DNA of 26,918 bases from JANQGH01 sp039030175 (lineage in GTDB: Bacteria > Pseudomonadota > Alphaproteobacteria > DSM-16000 > Inquilinaceae): contig JBCCER010000053.1 of assembly GCA_039030175.1 (NCBI GenBank), positions 1 through 26,918 on the forward strand, written 5' to 3'. The notes beneath the pieces were generated by a model. The model was not told the DNA's origin. It saw only the letters and a program-made list of their open reading frames with translations, and did no database searches. The position numbers and the translations under genes are program-made. Position 1 is the stretch's first letter; each line of letters begins with the position of its first letter. This document shows, piece after piece, positions 15,503-24,075 of this stretch.

Positions 15503-16384
15503 ATGACCTCAGTGCCGCCGACCTTGCCGATGCCGGTGCAGCAGCCGACTGGCCTGAACGCCCATGTCATTGTCGTTGGAAACGAAAAGGGCGGATCAGG
15601 AAAATCGACGACGGCGCTGCACGTCATGGTTGGTCTGATGCGGGATGGCCGCCGGGTCGGCGTCATCGATACCGACGCTCGCCAAGGCACTCTCAGCCGA
15701 TTTGTCGAGCGCCGGCTGAAAACTGCCGAAAAGGGCGGTTCGGAACTGCCGATGCCTGTCATTAAGCCTGTGTTTCCAAGCGCCGCCGCCAGCGTCGCGT
15801 TCGCTCAGGATGACGAACGTCAAGCGGTTGCCGAGGCGTTCGAAACGCTACGCGAGACTTGCGACGCCATCGTCGTCGACACACCGGGCAGCGACACCCA
15901 TCTGTCGCGTGTCGTTCATGCCCGGGCCGACACGCTGATAACGCCCCTGAACGACAGCTTCGTCGACCTTGATGTGCTGGCGACCGTCGACCCCGAGACC
16001 CTTGAGATCCTAAGTCCCAGTACCTATGCAGAAACCGTCTGGGAACAGCGTAAACGCCGCGCCATAGCCGATCGGGGATCCATTGATTGGATCGTCATGC
16101 GCAACCGGTTGAGTGCGTTGGATGCCCGCAACAAGCGCGACATGGGCGACCTCCTTGAACGGCTGGCGCGCCGTATCGGATTTCGGCTGCTGAACGGGTT
16201 TGGCGAACGGGTGATTTTTCGCGAACTTTATCTGATGGGGCTGACGTTGATGGATCTTCGTGACAACGCCATTGCCGGAGGCCTGACAATGAGCCACCTC
16301 GCCGCCCGGCAGGAGGTGAGGACCTTACTCGATGCGATCGATCTCGATGGTCAATTCGGCGGCAAACGGTCCTATCTGGGCTGA
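15503..16384 (+). CDS. mipZ: MipZ-type ParA/MinD family division-plane ATPase
   Basis: About 293 residues. VIVVGNEKGGSGKSTTA is the deviant Walker A motif with the signature lysine, followed by GVIDTDARQ. VVDTPGSD is the A-prime/Walker B region, and LITPLNDSFVDLDVL is highly characteristic of MipZ. In Caulobacter MipZ is known to form gradients from ParB at the poles and to inhibit FtsZ polymerisation, placing division at midcell. The start is uncertain: TTG 15494, ATG 15503 and ATG 15530 are all in frame and none has a good ribosome site; 15530 best fits the short family N-terminus. It is divergent from binding protein 2 across about 230 bases, where I saw only a near-miss -24/-12 sequence, and heads a six-gene plus-strand run. 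Confidence 0.93.
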   Translation: MTSVPPTLPMPVQQPTGLNAHVIVVGNEKGGSGKSTTALHVMVGLMRDGRRVGVIDTDARQGTLSRFVERRLKTAEKGGSELPMPVIKPVFPSAAASVAFAQDDERQAVAEAFETLRETCDAIVVDTPGSDTHLSRVVHARADTLITPLNDSFVDLDVLATVDPETLEILSPSTYAETVWEQRKRRAIADRGSIDWIVMRNRLSALDARNKRDMGDLLERLARRIGFRLLNGFGERVIFRELYLMGLTLMDLRDNAIAGGLTMSHLAARQEVRTLLDAIDLDGQFGGKRSYLG

Positions 16385-16415
16385 CGTCGGCGCCTTGGCG
16401 CCCTAAGTTAAGGGC

Positions 16416-17138
16416 ATGAGCCGGAACAAGGACAAGCTACCCAGCCAATCGGCGGAAGGATCGTCGGATGTCGATGCCTTTCTTCGCGCCGTCGCGTCCG
16501 CGCCCAAGCCCAGCGTAGGGGCCGGTCAACGCGGCCGACTGATCTTTGCGATGGACGCCACTGCCAGCCGCGAGCCGACATGGGATCGCGCCTGTCATTT
16601 GCAGGCGGAAATGTTCGAGGCGACGGCCGCGCTCGGCGGGCTTGACGTTCAACTGGTCTTCTACCGTGGTTTTCGCGAATGCAAGACCACAGCCTTTCTG
16701 TCAGACAGCCGCGCCTTGGCGGACCGAATGGTCCGGGTTCGATGTCTTGGCGGCAAGACACAGATCGGCCGCGTTCTGTCTCACGCCATCTCTACGACCA
16801 AGAAAGACAAGGTCAATGCCATGGTCTTCGTTGGCGATGCCTTCGAAGAGGAAGTCGATTCGGTGTGCCACAAAGCTGGCGAGTTGGGACTGCTTGGCGT
16901 GCCGGTCTTCATGTTCCATGAACGCGGTGACCCGGTTGCCGGGCGCGTGTTCCAGCAGATCGCGCGCTTGTCGGGCGGTGCCTACAGCCCGTTCGACATG
17001 TCGAGCGCCAAGCAATTGAAGGATTTACTCGGCGCGGTCGCTGTCTATGCCGCCGGTGGCCATAAGGCGCTGGCCGACTATGGCCGCAAGCAAGGGGGTG
17101 CCGCCTTGCAACTCACGCATCAGGTCGGCAAGACCTAG
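16416..17138 (+). CDS. VWA-domain protein
   Basis: 240 residues. A short polar N-terminus is followed by a von Willebrand factor A-like fold (about 40-215). The strand-loop RLIFAMDATAS carries a MIDAS-type motif, D47-x-T49-x-S51. A further threonine is in GGKTQIG, and AMVFVGDAFEE holds the acidic residues expected later in the fold. There is no signal peptide or membrane helix, so it is cytosolic. It lies 31 bases after mipZ and 6 bases before the membrane J-protein gene, which points to a shared transcript. AAGGG is only 1-2 bases from the ATG, an unusually tight ribosome site. Function is unknown; metal-dependent protein binding is inferred from the MIDAS motif. Confidence 0.85.
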   Translation: MSRNKDKLPSQSAEGSSDVDAFLRAVASAPKPSVGAGQRGRLIFAMDATASREPTWDRACHLQAEMFEATAALGGLDVQLVFYRGFRECKTTAFLSDSRALADRMVRVRCLGGKTQIGRVLSHAISTTKKDKVNAMVFVGDAFEEEVDSVCHKAGELGLLGVPVFMFHERGDPVAGRVFQQIARLSGGAYSPFDMSSAKQLKDLLGAVAVYAAGGHKALADYGRKQGGAALQLTHQVGKT

Positions 17139-17144
17139 GGTCCG

Positions 17145-17858
17145 ATGGGCGCCCTCGTCCTCGGCCTCGGAGCGTTAATTGGCCTGCTCTTGGTCGCGGC
17201 TTGGTTCGTCAATGCTGATCCCAAATCGGTTATCCGGGCGGCACGGTGGGCCGGCATCGTTATCATCGTGGGGCTCATCATCTTCCTTGTGGCAGTTGGC
17301 CGTTGGGGGTTGATCCTGCCACTCCTGTTTTTTCTGCTGCCGCTTGTCCGCAACTTTCGAACTGCGTTCGACCGACTGCGCGCTGCTCAGGGCGGCAGTT
17401 CGGGAAGAGTATCCAGCATCAATACAAGGTTCTTTCGTATGACCTTGGATCACGACAGCGGCCTGATGAGTGGCACTGTTAGGGAAGGCCAGTTTTCCGG
17501 CCAGCCGCTTGATGAGATGGGTGAGGCCGATTTGCGCAACCTCGCTAGCGAAGTTGCCTCTGATGAACAGTCCGCCCAGGTGTTGGAGGCATATCTGGAT
17601 CGCCGATTGGGTCCTGACTGGCGCGACGGAGGCGAGGGAACATCGCGCAGTTCCGGTCAAAGGCCGCCTCGGGCCACGGCCGGCGGGATGAGCCGTGACG
17701 AGGCATTTGCCATCTTGGGGCTTGAGGAGGGGGCGAGCGATGAGGATATTCGCCACGCCCATAAGCGGCTCATGCTGAAGGTTCACCCCGATCAAGGCGG
17801 GTCCGACTATCTGGCTACCAAGCTAAACGAAGCCAAGGATATTCTGCTAAAAGGCTGA
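17145..17858 (+). CDS. Membrane-anchored J-domain (DnaJ-like) protein
   Basis: 237 residues. Hydrophobic helices lie at about 3-20, 36-52 and 54-67. A cytosolic middle region (about 70-165) is followed by a flexible Ser/Gly/Arg linker and a short C-terminal J domain (about 183-237). The HPD motif (214-216) in LKVHPDQGG is intact, so it should stimulate DnaK ATPase at the membrane. The order membrane segment then C-terminal J domain resembles Pam18/TIM14-type proteins rather than DnaJ itself, and no zinc-finger or substrate-binding domain is present. It follows the VWA gene by 6 bases, with AGGG near that stop as the likely ribosome site. Confidence 0.9.
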   Translation: MGALVLGLGALIGLLLVAAWFVNADPKSVIRAARWAGIVIIVGLIIFLVAVGRWGLILPLLFFLLPLVRNFRTAFDRLRAAQGGSSGRVSSINTRFFRMTLDHDSGLMSGTVREGQFSGQPLDEMGEADLRNLASEVASDEQSAQVLEAYLDRRLGPDWRDGGEGTSRSSGQRPPRATAGGMSRDEAFAILGLEEGASDEDIRHAHKRLMLKVHPDQGGSDYLATKLNEAKDILLKG

Positions 17859-17918
17859 GCTCTGAATCCTCGAGTCGTTTTCTGCCGCTCATTTTGCTTC
17901 ATTCATCGAGAAGGTGCC

Positions 17919-18788
17919 ATGTCTGCTGACGTCAAAGTCGCCGTGTTCCCGGTTGCCGGTCTGGGCACCCGTTTTCTTCCGGCGACCAAGGCCGTGCCTA
18001 AGGAGATGCTACCGGTCGTCGACCGTCCGGTGATCCAATACGCGGTGGAAGAGGCGAAGGAAGCCGGCATAGAAGAATTCGTGTTCGTTACCAGCCGCGG
18101 CAAAAGCGCGATCGAAGATCATTTCGACCGGCATGCGGAGCTGTACGAGACGCTAGAGCGACGCGACAAACATGCTGCGCTTGAGGAAGCTCAATCGCCT
18201 GATCTGCCCGCCGGCAACTTTACCCTGGTCAGACAACCAGGCGCGCTGGGGCTTGGACATGCGGTTTGGTGCGCCCGCCACATCGTTGGGAATCGCCCGT
18301 TTGCGGTGTTGTTGCCCGACGAAGTCTTTCGGGGGCGGCCCGGTGTCCTTCGCCAAATGGTCGACGCGCAGGCCAGGTTCGGCGGCAATGTGATCGCGGT
18401 CCGCGAGGTTCCGCCTGAGCAGACAGACCGCTATGGCATTGTCGACCCCACCACCGATGACGGCACTGCAGCTTCGGTAAAGGGCCTTGTGGAAAAGCCG
18501 GACCCGGCGGAGGCGCCTTCCAATCTCGCGATCGTCGGTCGCTATATCTTGCAGCCTGAGATTCTATCGTTGTTGGGTGACCACGAGCGTGGAGCAGGCG
18601 GTGAGATCCAGTTGACCGACGCCATGGCGCGCATGATCGGCAATCAACCCTTTCATGCACTGCGCTTTCAGGGTGATCGCTTCGATTGTGGCGACAAGGC
18701 GCAATATGTTGCCGCCAATCTAGTATTTGCACTGGACCGTCCTGATTTGGCGGATAAGGTGCGCGAAAAGCTGGGGCCGTACCTCTAG
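17919..18788 (+). CDS. galU: UTP-glucose-1-phosphate uridylyltransferase
   Basis: 289 residues. It forms UDP-glucose from UTP and glucose-1-phosphate. The nucleotide-binding N-terminus is PVAGLGTRFLPATKAVPKEM, the GalU/RfbA-type signature, followed by EMLPVVDRPVIQYAVEEA. Later blocks GLGHAVWCA, LLPDEVF, EKPDPAEAPSN, GEIQLTDA and GDRFDCGDK are all in family order. The ATG has GAAGG close upstream. It is the first of three consecutive nucleotide-sugar genes. Its product is the substrate of the UDP-glucose dehydrogenase encoded next, so together they make UDP-glucuronate, and the mutase downstream can supply glucose-1-phosphate. Confidence 0.97.
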   Translation: MSADVKVAVFPVAGLGTRFLPATKAVPKEMLPVVDRPVIQYAVEEAKEAGIEEFVFVTSRGKSAIEDHFDRHAELYETLERRDKHAALEEAQSPDLPAGNFTLVRQPGALGLGHAVWCARHIVGNRPFAVLLPDEVFRGRPGVLRQMVDAQARFGGNVIAVREVPPEQTDRYGIVDPTTDDGTAASVKGLVEKPDPAEAPSNLAIVGRYILQPEILSLLGDHERGAGGEIQLTDAMARMIGNQPFHALRFQGDRFDCGDKAQYVAANLVFALDRPDLADKVREKLGPYL

Positions 18789-18842
18789 CGCATCGAACTG
18801 CCGGCCCGGTTGGCCGCAAGTCTCTTTGGAAAGGGCTGAGAA

Positions 18843-20168
18843 TTGCGCATCGCAATGATCGGAACCGGTTATGTGGGGCTGGTTTCCGGTGCCTGCTTTT
18901 CCGAGTTCGGCGTCAAAACGGTTTGCGTCGACAAGGACGAGCGCAAGATCGGCCGCCTGCGGCAGGGCGACATCCCCATCTTCGAACCAGGCCTGCACGA
19001 TCTGGTGACCAAGAATACCCGCAACGGGCATTTATCGTTCACAACCGATCTGGCCGAAGCCGTAAATGGCGCGGACGCGATCTTCATCGCCGTTGGGACC
19101 CCGTCGCGCCGGGGCGACGGTCATGCAGACCTGTCCTACGTGTTTGCCGCAGCCGAAGAAATAGCTGACGCTCTGACCGGATATGCGGTGATCGTCACAA
19201 AGTCGACCGTACCCGTCGGCACGGGACGCAAGGTTAAGGAGGCGATCCAAAAACACCGCCCCGATGCCGAGTTCGACATTGCCTCAAACCCGGAATTCTT
19301 GCGCGAGGGGTCGGCCATCGATGATTTCATGCGGCCCGACCGGGTTGTCATTGGGGTAGAGACCGAACGGGCGGCGGCTACTCTCCGCCAGCTTTATCGG
19401 CCGCTTTATCTGCTTGAGACGCCTTTGGTCGAGACCACACTTGAAACGGCGGAAATCACCAAGTACGCAGCCAACAGTTTTCTCGCGACCAAGATCACCT
19501 TTATTAACGAGGTCGCCAATCTGTGCGAAAAGGCTAATGCAAATGTCCAGGACGTTGCCAGGGCGATAGGCTTGGACGGCAGAATAGGCCGCAAATTCCT
19601 CCATGCAGGCCCCGGATTTGGCGGCTCGTGCTTCCCAAAGGACACGTTGGCCTTTGCCACGAGCGCGCGGGACTACGGGACGCCTCAGCGGATTGTCGAG
19701 CAAGTTGTTGCAGCTAACGAAGACCGTAAGCGCGGCATGGCGGAGCGTGTCGTTGAGGCGTGCGGCGGCTCAGTCGACGGTAAGACCGTCGCGGTTCTCG
19801 GTCTCAGTTTTAAGCCGAACACCGATGATATGCGCGAAGCACCTAGCCTCGACATCATTCCTTTGCTGCAGGAAGCCGGTGCGCAGATCCGAGCTTACGA
19901 TCCTGTCGCCATGGACGAGGCATCAGGCCTCCTCTTGGACGTGGTTTTTTGCCGGAACGCCTATGACGCGGTTGACGGCGCGGATTGTGCTGTGATCGTT
20001 ACCGAATGGAACGAATTCCGCGCATTGGATCTTTCGCGACTGACCGAACAGCTGCGGAAACCTGTCGTGGTGGATTTGCGGAACATCTACCAGTCGGCGG
20101 AGATGGAAGATGCCGGCGTGACCTATTACTCCATTGGCCGGCCGCCCGTGCGGCCCGAACAAGAATAA
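18843..20168 (+). CDS. UDP-glucose 6-dehydrogenase
   Basis: 441 residues. It oxidises UDP-glucose twice with NAD to UDP-glucuronate. The Rossmann motif GTGYVGLVSG is at 8-16 right after the start, and the catalytic cysteine C263 is in GFGGSCFPKD. KSTVPVGT, ASNPEFLREG and LGLSFKPNTDDMREAPS are further family blocks. The start is TTG at 18843, giving the canonical MRIAMIGTGYVG; AAAGGG lies about 8 bases upstream. It is 54 bases after galU and 22 before the mutase gene. The symbol could be ugd, udg or rkpK depending on lineage, so I leave it blank. Confidence 0.97.
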   Translation: MRIAMIGTGYVGLVSGACFSEFGVKTVCVDKDERKIGRLRQGDIPIFEPGLHDLVTKNTRNGHLSFTTDLAEAVNGADAIFIAVGTPSRRGDGHADLSYVFAAAEEIADALTGYAVIVTKSTVPVGTGRKVKEAIQKHRPDAEFDIASNPEFLREGSAIDDFMRPDRVVIGVETERAAATLRQLYRPLYLLETPLVETTLETAEITKYAANSFLATKITFINEVANLCEKANANVQDVARAIGLDGRIGRKFLHAGPGFGGSCFPKDTLAFATSARDYGTPQRIVEQVVAANEDRKRGMAERVVEACGGSVDGKTVAVLGLSFKPNTDDMREAPSLDIIPLLQEAGAQIRAYDPVAMDEASGLLLDVVFCRNAYDAVDGADCAVIVTEWNEFRALDLSRLTEQLRKPVVVDLRNIYQSAEMEDAGVTYYSIGRPPVRPEQE

Positions 20169-20190
20169 CCATCGATCGGGGATCACCACT

Positions 20191-21591
20191 ATGACCGATG
20201 CCTACACTTTCGATCCGACCCTGCTGCGCGAGTACGATATTCGCGGTATCGTGGGCGAAACGCTAAACGAGGCAGACGCCCGAGCCGTTGGCCATGCCTT
20301 TGGCACCATGATTGTCCGTGAAGGCGGGACCGAAGTTTGTACGGGGTATGACGGACGGCACAGCTCGCCGTCGCTGGAGGCGGCATTAACCGAGGGGTTG
20401 ATGGCGGCCGGCCTGTCCGTGACGCGCATCGGTCTTGGCCCGACACCAATGTTGTATTTCGCCCATAAGCACACCGGCGCCTATGCCGGTGTGCAAATTA
20501 CCGGCTCGCACAATCCGCCGAACTACAACGGCATCAAGATGGTGACCTCCAAAGGGCCGGTCTATGGCGACCAGATCCAGGAGATAGGAAGGATTGCGGG
20601 TGCAGGTGCTTTTGCTGAGGGCAGAGGCAGCGAACGGACGATCGACATCAAGGACACCTACGTTGACCGGCTGCTTCAGGACTATACGGGCCCCAGGCCG
20701 CTAAAGGTTGCCTGGGATTCCGGAAACGGCGCGTCAGGCGAGATTTTGCGACGGCTTACAGCGCGGCTGCCGGGCGAGCATGTCCTGTTGTTCGACGATA
20801 TCGATGGCGATTTCCCCAACCATCATCCGGACCCCACTGTAGCGGCAAATCTGGTCGATTTGCAGCGCGCGGTGGCCGAGCATGGCTGCGACATCGGCAT
20901 CGGCTTCGATGGGGATGGTGACCGGATCGGCGCAGTCGACGAAGATGGTGAGATCATCTGGGGCGACCAGCTCTTGGCCATCTATGCCGCAGACGTCCTA
21001 AAGGATCATCAAGGCGCAACCATCATCGCCGATGTGAAGGCCAGCACTGTCCTTTATGACGAGATCGCACGGGCGGGCGGGAACCCATTGATGTGGAAAA
21101 CCGGCCACTCGCTGTTGAAGGCCAAGATGGCCGAGACCGGGTCGCCGCTGGCGGGCGAGATGTCCGGGCATATTTTCTTTGCCGACAAATGGTACGGATT
21201 TGATGACGCGCTTTACTGTGGTGTACGGCTGATCGATTTGGTTAGCCGTGGCGATGAGCCTCTGTCGGCCTATCGGAAGCGGCTGCCGCAGATGACCAAC
21301 ACGCCGGAGGTTCGTTTTCAAGTCGACGAGGCCAGAAAATTCGCGGTGGTCGACGAGGTTAAGGACCGGCTGGAGCAGGAGGGAGTTGAGGTCAACGGTA
21401 TCGACGGTGTGCGGGTCACCACTGGTGACGGCTGGTGGCTGATGCGCGCCTCAAACACGCAAGATGTCTTGGTCGTACGGGCCGAAAGCCATCACGATGA
21501 GGGGTTGGAACGGCTGAAGGATCAGATCGTCGAACAGCTCGAGGCAAGCGGCATACCAGGCCCCGACTTCAGCGGGGGCGGCGGCCACTGA
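20191..21591 (+). CDS. Phosphomannomutase/phosphoglucomutase
   Basis: 466 residues, alpha-D-phosphohexomutase family. It interconverts hexose 6- and 1-phosphates. The phosphoserine loop TGSHNPPNYNG has S106, the Mg2+ loop GFDGDGDR has D240, D242 and D244, the sugar-recognition loop is GEMSGHIFF, and the phosphate-binding loop is in the C-terminal MRASNTQ. I chose the ATG at 20191 because CGGGGA lies upstream and MTDAYTFDPTLLREYDIRG is the family N-terminus; a start at 20134 would overlap the preceding gene. Such enzymes (AlgC/ManB-like) often take both glucose and mannose phosphates, feeding polysaccharide or lipopolysaccharide synthesis with the two upstream genes. It converges on the carboxypeptidase gene with 16 bases between. 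Confidence 0.95.
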   Translation: MTDAYTFDPTLLREYDIRGIVGETLNEADARAVGHAFGTMIVREGGTEVCTGYDGRHSSPSLEAALTEGLMAAGLSVTRIGLGPTPMLYFAHKHTGAYAGVQITGSHNPPNYNGIKMVTSKGPVYGDQIQEIGRIAGAGAFAEGRGSERTIDIKDTYVDRLLQDYTGPRPLKVAWDSGNGASGEILRRLTARLPGEHVLLFDDIDGDFPNHHPDPTVAANLVDLQRAVAEHGCDIGIGFDGDGDRIGAVDEDGEIIWGDQLLAIYAADVLKDHQGATIIADVKASTVLYDEIARAGGNPLMWKTGHSLLKAKMAETGSPLAGEMSGHIFFADKWYGFDDALYCGVRLIDLVSRGDEPLSAYRKRLPQMTNTPEVRFQVDEARKFAVVDEVKDRLEQEGVEVNGIDGVRVTTGDGWWLMRASNTQDVLVVRAESHHDEGLERLKDQIVEQLEASGIPGPDFSGGGGH

Positions 21592-21607
21592 TCGACGACC
21601 CGGCGCC

Positions 21608-23095
21608 TTATTGAAGATCGTTTGGCGCTAGCTGAATGCAGTGCGAGCCGACAGCGCTTAGTCGGCTGCACGCCGCTGCGGCGGCTTGGCCGTTCAAACT
21701 CAGGAACCGAGCACGGTAGAGAGGGCCGTCTACCGTTGTTACCTCGACAATTGACGGGTCAGACCCGGCAAGTTCGCCGGGTGCGTGCTGGGCCGCGACC
21801 GTCATCGCATAGCGACTTTCTTCGACGGTCCTAAACGCACCGATCTGAATGCCCCAGCCCGACTCGAACAAGGCCGTAGATGGTGCCGCTGCGGACGTCG
21901 CGGCGCTTCCCTGTTCGAACGCGAAGGTCTCGATCAGCGCCTCAAGCGGTTCATCGTCGAGAGAAAGAGTCGCGGTCTGCGGCGTGCGCAGCCAAACGGG
22001 TGGTCGCGCGGGAAGGGGCACGCTGGCCATTGAGGCCGGAATCGGGCCAACAGCACGTGTTCCTGTTCCCGTCTCGATAGTGGGCGTGCTGAGGCTAGTT
22101 CGGACGATTTCGGCGCCACCAGTACCACCGTTCGCGAGGGTCGCGCTGATCAGGGCAAGCTGCTCAGCCTCCGCCTGCGCCATCAGTCCGTTCCACGGGC
22201 GCCGCACCGGCAAGGGAGGCACGAAAGGCATGCTGCCATGGACGATAAGATACTGTGCCCGGTCGGTTGCGAAGGCATTGTCCAGGATGGTGGCAACGTG
22301 GCGGTTACGCTCGTCGGCGCTTTCGCCGCCGAACATTACGGCGACCAGACGCAATTCGCCGCGCACAGCCGATGCCGCCAGGTTGAATCCAGAGGCCCGA
22401 ATGTAGCCGGTCTTGAGCCCGTCCATACCGGCATAGCTGCCCAACAACCGGTTGTGATTGCGATGGGTGGTGCCGCGATAGGTCCAGGTCTCAGTGTCGA
22501 AATAGTGATAATATTGTGGGAAGTCTTGCCAGACGGCCTGTGCGAGGCGGGCCATGTCCCGAGCGGTCGAGACCTGACCATTGTCGGGCAGGCCCGAGGC
22601 GTTGCGGAATGTGGTGTCGTCCATGCCGAGGCGACGGGCCTGCGCCGTCATCATTTGGGCAAAGCCGCTCTCCGTTCCACCTAAGGCCTCTGCTAAAACC
22701 ACAGACACGTCGTTGGCCGAGCGGGTAACTAGCGAGTAGATCGCATCCTCGACCCGGATGGTCGACCCCGACGAAAGCGCCAGATGAGAGGGCGGTTGAT
22801 TGTCGGCATGACGCGAAACCGGCAGCGCCTGATCGAGCCGCAGCTGACCGCGCTCCAGTGCTTGGAACGTCAGGTACAGTGTCATGATCTTGGTCATGGA
22901 CGCTGGGTAAAGACGCCTGTCGGCGCTGCGGGAGAAGAACACCTCGCCGGTGACCGCATCCATGACGATCGCGGAATAGCGATTGCTGCCAACCTGGGCA
23001 CTGGCGCTTTGCACGGCACCGAGCACAGCCAGAAAAACCAGAATGGCGACCATCAGCAGGGTGATCAGCCCCTGTCGCAAAGCCGTTTGCGGCAT
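21608..23095 (-). CDS. D-alanyl-D-alanine carboxypeptidase (PBP5/6-like) with SPOR domain
   Basis: 495 residues. A signal peptide or anchor occupies about 1-33 (cleavage near SASA-Q). The peptidase S11 domain (about 36-290) has the catalytic tetrad SMTK (S66, K69), SAN (126-128) and KTG (228-230). A low-complexity linker rich in Ala, Thr and Pro follows, then a C-terminal SPOR domain (about 415-490, starting WGIQIGAF) that binds denuded peptidoglycan at the septum. It trims the terminal D-alanine from pentapeptides in the periplasm, and the SPOR domain should direct it to division sites. I chose the ATG at 23095 with AAGG upstream; a TTG at 23164 would add 23 residues ahead of the signal peptide. 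The usual C-terminal membrane helix of PBP5 is replaced by SPOR. Confidence 0.95.
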   Translation of the reverse strand: MPQTALRQGLITLLMVAILVFLAVLGAVQSASAQVGSNRYSAIVMDAVTGEVFFSRSADRRLYPASMTKIMTLYLTFQALERGQLRLDQALPVSRHADNQPPSHLALSSGSTIRVEDAIYSLVTRSANDVSVVLAEALGGTESGFAQMMTAQARRLGMDDTTFRNASGLPDNGQVSTARDMARLAQAVWQDFPQYYHYFDTETWTYRGTTHRNHNRLLGSYAGMDGLKTGYIRASGFNLAASAVRGELRLVAVMFGGESADERNRHVATILDNAFATDRAQYLIVHGSMPFVPPLPVRRPWNGLMAQAEAEQLALISATLANGGTGGAEIVRTSLSTPTIETGTGTRAVGPIPASMASVPLPARPPVWLRTPQTATLSLDDEPLEALIETFAFEQGSAATSAAAPSTALFESGWGIQIGAFRTVEESRYAMTVAAQHAPGELAGSDPSIVEVTTVDGPLYRARFLSLNGQAAAAACSRLSAVGSHCIQLAPNDLQ

Positions 23096-23308
23096 CCTAC
23101 CGCCCTTTCCCAATGGTCGCTGTCCGAACACGGGGCGTAAGCCTTGTTCCGGTTTTGTTTGCAATTTGCCAGTAAAGGATACGCAAACGGCGAATCACTG
23201 TCTAGAGAGAATAAGGCAAAAACACAATTGTGACAGGACTCTACGAGCTATGGTTGAAGCGTTCTCTTTGGAATTGACGCCTTATTGCCACTTCAAGGAC
23301 CGATTTGA

Positions 23309-24031
23309 ATGCAGTATTCTGGAGACATGAGACTCTTGATCGCATTTGCGGCTTCCATGCTGCTGGCGGCGTGCAGTTACACTGGTCCGCCGGAGACAAT
23401 CGCTGACTATCGGGCGACGATCTTCAGTTACATGCGGGCCGACGATGTCCGCGCGGCTTGTGAGGCCGGCGGTGGTGATCATTACCGCTATGTCTACAAC
23501 GCCCCGGTCGACGGCGAGCGCCGTAGCATTGATGTGGTTGCCTCCAGCGGTGGGGGCGGGACGCTGACCGAGGTAATCGACCGCGGACTGACGCTCTCCG
23601 GTGGCACCCAGTTCAGCACGATTGCCAACATCCCGCGCGATTTTCTGGCGGTTCCGCGCCAGGAACGATTGGTTGACGCGACCGAGGTCGCGGCGCTCAA
23701 GATTGCGATGGCTGAGGATGGCGTGTTTGGGCCGCCGCCGGTCGGCCGTGTATTGCGGTCGCGAGACAATTGGTGGCTGGTAGCCGGCTGCAATGAGGGG
23801 GCGTTTTTCCTGACGGGATACGTTTTGCCAGGAAATCAACCTGACCCTCTGCAATTCGCTGCTCTACTCCGCGCGCTGGACCCGACGGGCATTCCCTGGC
23901 CGCCGCCGCGCCGCTTTGTGTCGCCAAGGGACCGCAGCGGCACCTGCGCGCTCGACAACGCCTCGGTCGAGCCCTGCTTCGTTTTGAACATTGGCGAAGA
24001 CGGCATCATCGGCCACCGCCCGTTCCTTTGA
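23309..24031 (+). CDS. Putative lipoprotein of unknown function
   Basis: 240 residues from the ATG at 23309, which has AAGGA 9 bases upstream. The N-terminus is a lipoprotein signal with lipobox LAAC, so C22 would be lipidated after cleavage by signal peptidase II. The mature protein has no motif I recognise. It carries further cysteines (in AACEAG, AGCNEG, GTCAL and EPCFVL) that could pair in the periplasm, a Gly-rich stretch SSGGGG, and a proline-rich segment PWPPPRR near the C-terminus. It is divergent from the carboxypeptidase gene across about 210 bases and convergent with the Anbu gene. An ATG at 23327 is an alternative start, with GGAG very close. Confidence 0.8.
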   Translation: MQYSGDMRLLIAFAASMLLAACSYTGPPETIADYRATIFSYMRADDVRAACEAGGGDHYRYVYNAPVDGERRSIDVVASSGGGGTLTEVIDRGLTLSGGTQFSTIANIPRDFLAVPRQERLVDATEVAALKIAMAEDGVFGPPPVGRVLRSRDNWWLVAGCNEGAFFLTGYVLPGNQPDPLQFAALLRALDPTGIPWPPPRRFVSPRDRSGTCALDNASVEPCFVLNIGEDGIIGHRPFL

Positions 24032-24075
24032 CAAAGTTGGTCTAATGCAATTGGGTTAGCGAGGTTCGGTGGCGA

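Noticed and set aside
16387..16402. GGCGCC-TT-GGCGCC repeat between mipZ and the VWA gene as a terminator
   Set aside because: Stem of only five pairs when a four-base loop is allowed, no T-run, and it lies inside a closely spaced gene run.
23210..23286. 8-base inverted repeat AATAAGGC/GCCTTATT between carboxypeptidase and lipoprotein genes
   Set aside because: Arms are about 60 bases apart and an 8-base match by chance is likely in a gap of this size; the nearby 10-base CACAATTGTG palindrome (23223-23232) is also weak evidence alone.
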